A stretch of DNA of 64,000 nt from Cellulomonas chengniuliangii (lineage in GTDB: Bacteria > Actinomycetota > Actinomycetes > Actinomycetales > Cellulomonadaceae), in NCBI RefSeq assembly GCF_024508335.1, contig NZ_CP101988.1, positions 1,364,001 through 1,428,000 of the forward strand. The letters run 5' to 3'. The stretch's first letter is position 1. Each line of letters starts with the position of its first letter. Shown here piece after piece: positions 60,896 through 64,000 of this stretch. A program made the translations under genes and the position numbers. The notes beneath the pieces are model-generated. The model did not search any database. It was not told where the DNA came from and saw nothing but the letters and a program-made list of their open reading frames with translations.

Positions 60896-62992
60896 ATGAC
60901 GACGACCGACCTCGACCCGGCCAACCCCTTCGCCACCGAGTCCACGCTCCCGTACGGGCTGCCCGACTTCACGCGCATCCGCGAGGAGCACTACCTGCCG
61001 GCGCTCGTCGCCGGCATGGCGCAGCAGCGCGAGGAGATCGAGCGGATCGCGACCGACCCCGAGGACCCGACCCCCGAGAACACCCTCGAGGCGCTCGAGC
61101 GGTCCGGGCGGCTGCTGCACCGCGCCGCCACGGCGTTCTTCAACCAGTCCAGCTCCGACTCGACGCCCGGCCTCGAGGCGATCGAGGAAGAGGTGGCGCC
61201 GTTGCTGGCGGCGCACCAGGACGCGCTCTACCTCGACGGGCGTGTCTATGCCCGCCTCGAGGCCCTGGACGCCGCGGTGGAGTCCGGCGAGCTGGCGCTG
61301 GAGCCCGACACCGCCTGGCTGCTGCACCAGCAGCGCACCGCGTTCGTGCGCGCCGGCATCGGGCTCGACGCCCAGGCCCAGGACCGGCTGCGCGCGCTCA
61401 ACGCGGAGATCACCACACTCGAGACAGCGTTCGGCCGCAAGCTGCTCGCCGGCGCGAACGCCGCCGCGGTGCTGGTGACCGACGAGGCCGAGCTCGACGG
61501 CCTCTCGCCCGACGCCCGCGCCGCGGCCCGCCAGGCCGCGACCGACCGCGGCCACACGGGCGCCTGGCTCATCGAGCTCCAGCTGCCCACGCAGCAGGCG
61601 CCCCTGGCGAGCCTGCGCGACCGGGCGCTGCGGGAGCGCCTGCACACGGCCTCGGTCACCCGCGGGGCGACCGGCGGCGAGCACGACACCCGCGACACCG
61701 TCCTCGAGCTGGTGCGGCTGCGGGCCGAGCGGGCGCGCCTGCTCGGCTACGAGCACCACGCCGCCTACATCGCGGAGGACGCCACCGCCAAGACCTCCGA
61801 GGCCGCCACCGGCATCCTCACCCAGCTGGCGCCAGCCGCCGTGGCGAACGCCCGGGCCGAGGCAGCCGACCTGCAGCGCGCCCTCGAGCGCGACGTCCCC
61901 GGCGCCACGCTCGAGGCCTGGGACTGGGCGTACTACGCCGAGCAGGTCCGCAAGGAGCGCCGCTCGCTCGACGACTCGCTGCTGCGGCCCTACCTCGAGC
62001 TCGAGCGAGTTCTCCACGACGGGGTGTTCCGCGCCGCGACGGCGCTCTACGGCATCCGGTTCACCGAGCGGACGGACCTCGTGGGCTACCACCCCGACGT
62101 GCGCGTCTTCGAGGTCCACGAGGAGGACGGCACGCCGCTTGGCCTGTTCCTCGGCGACTTCTGGACGCGTGAGTCGAAGCGCGGCGGGGCGTGGATGAAC
62201 AACCTGGTCGACCAGTCGAGCCTGCTCGGCGAGAAGCCGGTGGTGGTCAACAACCTCAACATCCCGAAGCCGCCCGCGGGGGAGCCGACGCTGCTCACGT
62301 GGGACGAGGTCATCACGATGTTCCACGAGTTCGGGCACGCGCTGCACGGGCTGTTCTCCGACGTGCGCCACCCCTCCCAGTCCGGCACCGAGGTGCCGCG
62401 CGACTTCGTCGAGTACCCGTCCCAGGTCAACGAGATGTGGGCCTGGGAGCCGTCGATCCTGCGCGCGTACGCGGTGCACCACGTCACCGGCGAGCCCATG
62501 CCGCAGGAGTGGGTCGACACGATGCTCGCCTCCCGCCTCGACAACGAGGGCTTCGCCACGACCGAGTACCTGGCCGCCGCGTTGCTCGACCAGGCCTGGT
62601 ACCAGCTCGCGCCGGGCGAGGCGCCCACGGACGTCGCCGACGTGGTGCCGTTCGAGGCTGCGGCGCTCGAGCGGGCCGGGGTGGCGTTCGGCCCGGTCCC
62701 GCCGCGCTACCGCACGACGTACTTCAACCACGTGTTCGGCGGCGGCTACTCGGCCGGCTACTACTCGTACATCTGGTCCGAGGTCCTCGACGCGGACACC
62801 GTCACCTGGTTCGAGGAGAACGGCGGCCTCAGCCGCGAGAACGGCGAGCGGTTCCGCCGCACGCTGCTCGCGAAGGGCGGGTCGGGAGACCCGATGGACG
62901 CCTTCCGCGAGCTTCGGGGCCGCGACCCGCAGATCGCCCCGCTGCTCGCGCGCCGTGGGCTGCTCGCGGCCGCGGCCACGCCGGGCGACTGA
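60896..62992 (+). CDS. M3 family metallopeptidase (peptidyl-dipeptidase Dcp-like)
   Basis: A 698-residue cytosolic zinc peptidase that trims oligopeptides. The zinc motif is MFHEFGHALHGLF with the downstream glutamate ligand in YPSQVNEMWAWEP. The N-terminal helical half (PNPFATEST, EEHYLPALVAGM) and the C-terminal FNHVFGGGYSAGYYSYIWSE fit the Dcp/oligopeptidase A group. Length matches Dcp. No signal peptide. Confidence 0.95.
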   Translation: MTTTDLDPANPFATESTLPYGLPDFTRIREEHYLPALVAGMAQQREEIERIATDPEDPTPENTLEALERSGRLLHRAATAFFNQSSSDSTPGLEAIEEEVAPLLAAHQDALYLDGRVYARLEALDAAVESGELALEPDTAWLLHQQRTAFVRAGIGLDAQAQDRLRALNAEITTLETAFGRKLLAGANAAAVLVTDEAELDGLSPDARAAARQAATDRGHTGAWLIELQLPTQQAPLASLRDRALRERLHTASVTRGATGGEHDTRDTVLELVRLRAERARLLGYEHHAAYIAEDATAKTSEAATGILTQLAPAAVANARAEAADLQRALERDVPGATLEAWDWAYYAEQVRKERRSLDDSLLRPYLELERVLHDGVFRAATALYGIRFTERTDLVGYHPDVRVFEVHEEDGTPLGLFLGDFWTRESKRGGAWMNNLVDQSSLLGEKPVVVNNLNIPKPPAGEPTLLTWDEVITMFHEFGHALHGLFSDVRHPSQSGTEVPRDFVEYPSQVNEMWAWEPSILRAYAVHHVTGEPMPQEWVDTMLASRLDNEGFATTEYLAAALLDQAWYQLAPGEAPTDVADVVPFEAAALERAGVAFGPVPPRYRTTYFNHVFGGGYSAGYYSYIWSEVLDADTVTWFEENGGLSRENGERFRRTLLAKGGSGDPMDAFRELRGRDPQIAPLLARRGLLAAAATPGD

Positions 62993-63113
62993 GCGTCGCA
63001 CCCGCCGCCGGGTTCACCGACCCGGCGGCGGGTGGGGGGCGAACGTGCCGACCAGCGCCTGCGGTCGTCGTGCTCAGCCGTCCTCGACAGCTGCGCTGTC
63101 CTAGCATGCTCGG

Positions 63114-63656
63114 ATGCCCGAACAGCCCCGCCGTGTCCGCGTCGTCGGCAACTCCGGCTCCGGCAAGACGACGTTCGCCCGTCGCCTCGCCGTCATCCTC
63201 GGGGTTCCGCACCTGGAGCTCGACGAGGTCTTCTGGGCCGCGGACTGGACCAAGCGGGATGTCGGCGAGGCGCGGGCGGTGATCAACGGGTTCGTGTCGT
63301 CGGCGCACGACGGCTGGGTGGCCGACGGCAACTGGGCCGCCGGGACCGAGGGCATGCTCGAGGATGCCGACGCGTTCGTCTGGCTCGACTACCCGCGCCG
63401 GACGGTGATGCCGCGGGTGATCCGGCGGACCCTCCGCCGAGGGCTGTTGCGGACGGAGCTGTGGCACGGCAACCGGGAGGACCTGCGCAACCTCGTGAGC
63501 CGAGACCCGGAGCAGAACGTGGTGCTCTGGTCGTGGACGGCGCACACGTCGAACCGTGCCCGGTACGCCGCGCTCGCTGCCGAGTCCTCGACACCTGTGG
63601 TGTGCCTTCGCAGGCCGCGCGATGCTCGCCGCTGGCTAGCGACGCTCTCACACTGA
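63114..63656 (+). CDS. P-loop kinase-like protein (FlaR/topology-modulation type)
   Basis: A 180-residue NTPase. Walker A is VVGNSGSGKTTFARRLA; LELDEVFWAADWTKRD, GWVADGNWAAGTEGML and VWLDYPRRTVMPRVIRRTL are the conserved blocks of the adenylate-kinase-like group annotated as FlaR or DNA topology modulation protein. Its true substrate is unknown. Monocistronic by spacing. Confidence 0.9.
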   Translation: MPEQPRRVRVVGNSGSGKTTFARRLAVILGVPHLELDEVFWAADWTKRDVGEARAVINGFVSSAHDGWVADGNWAAGTEGMLEDADAFVWLDYPRRTVMPRVIRRTLRRGLLRTELWHGNREDLRNLVSRDPEQNVVLWSWTAHTSNRARYAALAAESSTPVVCLRRPRDARRWLATLSH

Positions 63657-63809
63657 CTCGGCGCCCTCGCCTGAGGACTCCTCACGCCGCGCGCCGAAGC
63701 CGTCTCCGCGAACGGGCTCCGTGGAGGGGGCCACGCGCTCCGTGCCGGCGGCGGGTCCGGACGCTGGGCGGGCCCCCGACGCTGATCCCGCCAGCGGTAC
63801 GGTGTGGGC

Positions 63810-64000
63810 ATGTCCGCAGGTGAAGACCGTGCCTCGACCACCGCGCCCGTCGGCGCCCCCGCCGCGCCGAGCGGCCATCCCACCGCTGAGGACGAGGTCG
63901 TCCGGATCTGCCAGGAGCTGATCCGCATCGACACCTCCAACTACGGCGACGGGACGGGACCGGGGGAGCGCGCCGCCGCCGAGTACGTCATGGGCCTGCT
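63810..64000 (+). CDS. M20 family metallopeptidase, N-terminal part cut by the window edge
   Basis: From ATG 63810 the frame is open to the end of the window. After a polar Ala/Pro start it reads EDEVVRICQELIRIDTSNYG, then GPGERAAAEYVMGLL, the typical N-terminus of actinobacterial M20/M28-type dipeptidases and DapE-like deacylases. The zinc-binding part lies outside the window. Confidence 0.88.
   Translation, partial: MSAGEDRASTTAPVGAPAAPSGHPTAEDEVVRICQELIRIDTSNYGDGTGPGERAAAEYVMGL

Overview
The window is high-GC actinobacterial DNA, most likely from the Micrococcales, in the Cellulomonas/Isoptericola neighbourhood. The reasons are the strong GC bias at third codon positions, many GTG starts, several genes that look leaderless, and the chromosomal neighbourhood glnA / RDD protein / DUF4191-like protein / lipA / lipB / sucB / lpdA / pepA typical of that group. 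I see no rRNA, tRNA or CRISPR array.

Layout. 1-13.6 kb: chemoreceptor fragment, stress and membrane proteins, a zinc alcohol dehydrogenase, a glycosyltransferase, a PadR-controlled ABC exporter and a second chemoreceptor in inverted orientation. 13.6-15.2 kb: gene-poor tract with a truncated gene and a 9-bp tandem repeat. 15.2-31.8 kb: a 16-gene, single-strand RiPP cluster. 31.9-33.4 kb: broken mobile-element and flavodoxin remnants. 33.5-54 kb: core metabolism (glnA, lipA, lipB, sucB, lpdA, pepA) with two transporters, a MarR/MMPL pair and a kinase-like protein. 54-64 kb: small membrane proteins, two small-molecule kinases, alanine dehydrogenase, an amino acid permease and peptidases.

The notable system is the RiPP cluster. 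Two short precursors share an almost identical leader, contain no cysteine and end in threonine. They are surrounded by homologues of the daptide machinery, which turns a C-terminal Thr into a dimethylated diaminopropane: RiPP-recognition proteins (MpaB-like), an Fe-ADH-fold oxidative decarboxylase (MpaC), a class III aminotransferase (MpaD), a methyltransferase (MpaM) and an intramembrane metalloprotease (MpaP), plus an ABC exporter. In the same translationally coupled operon are enzymes of other RiPP classes: a class III lanthipeptide synthetase (LanKC), a YcaO protein, an F420/FMN luciferase-like oxidoreductase fused to an MpaB-like recognition module, and a GT2 glycosyltransferase. The recognition module occurs three times. 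The inferred product is a membrane-active, Cys-free peptide whose C-terminus is aminated, whose Ser/Thr may be dehydrated and then reduced to D-residues, and which may be further modified by YcaO and GT2. The daptide assignment rests on family knowledge and the Thr-terminated precursors; the combined chemistry is inference.
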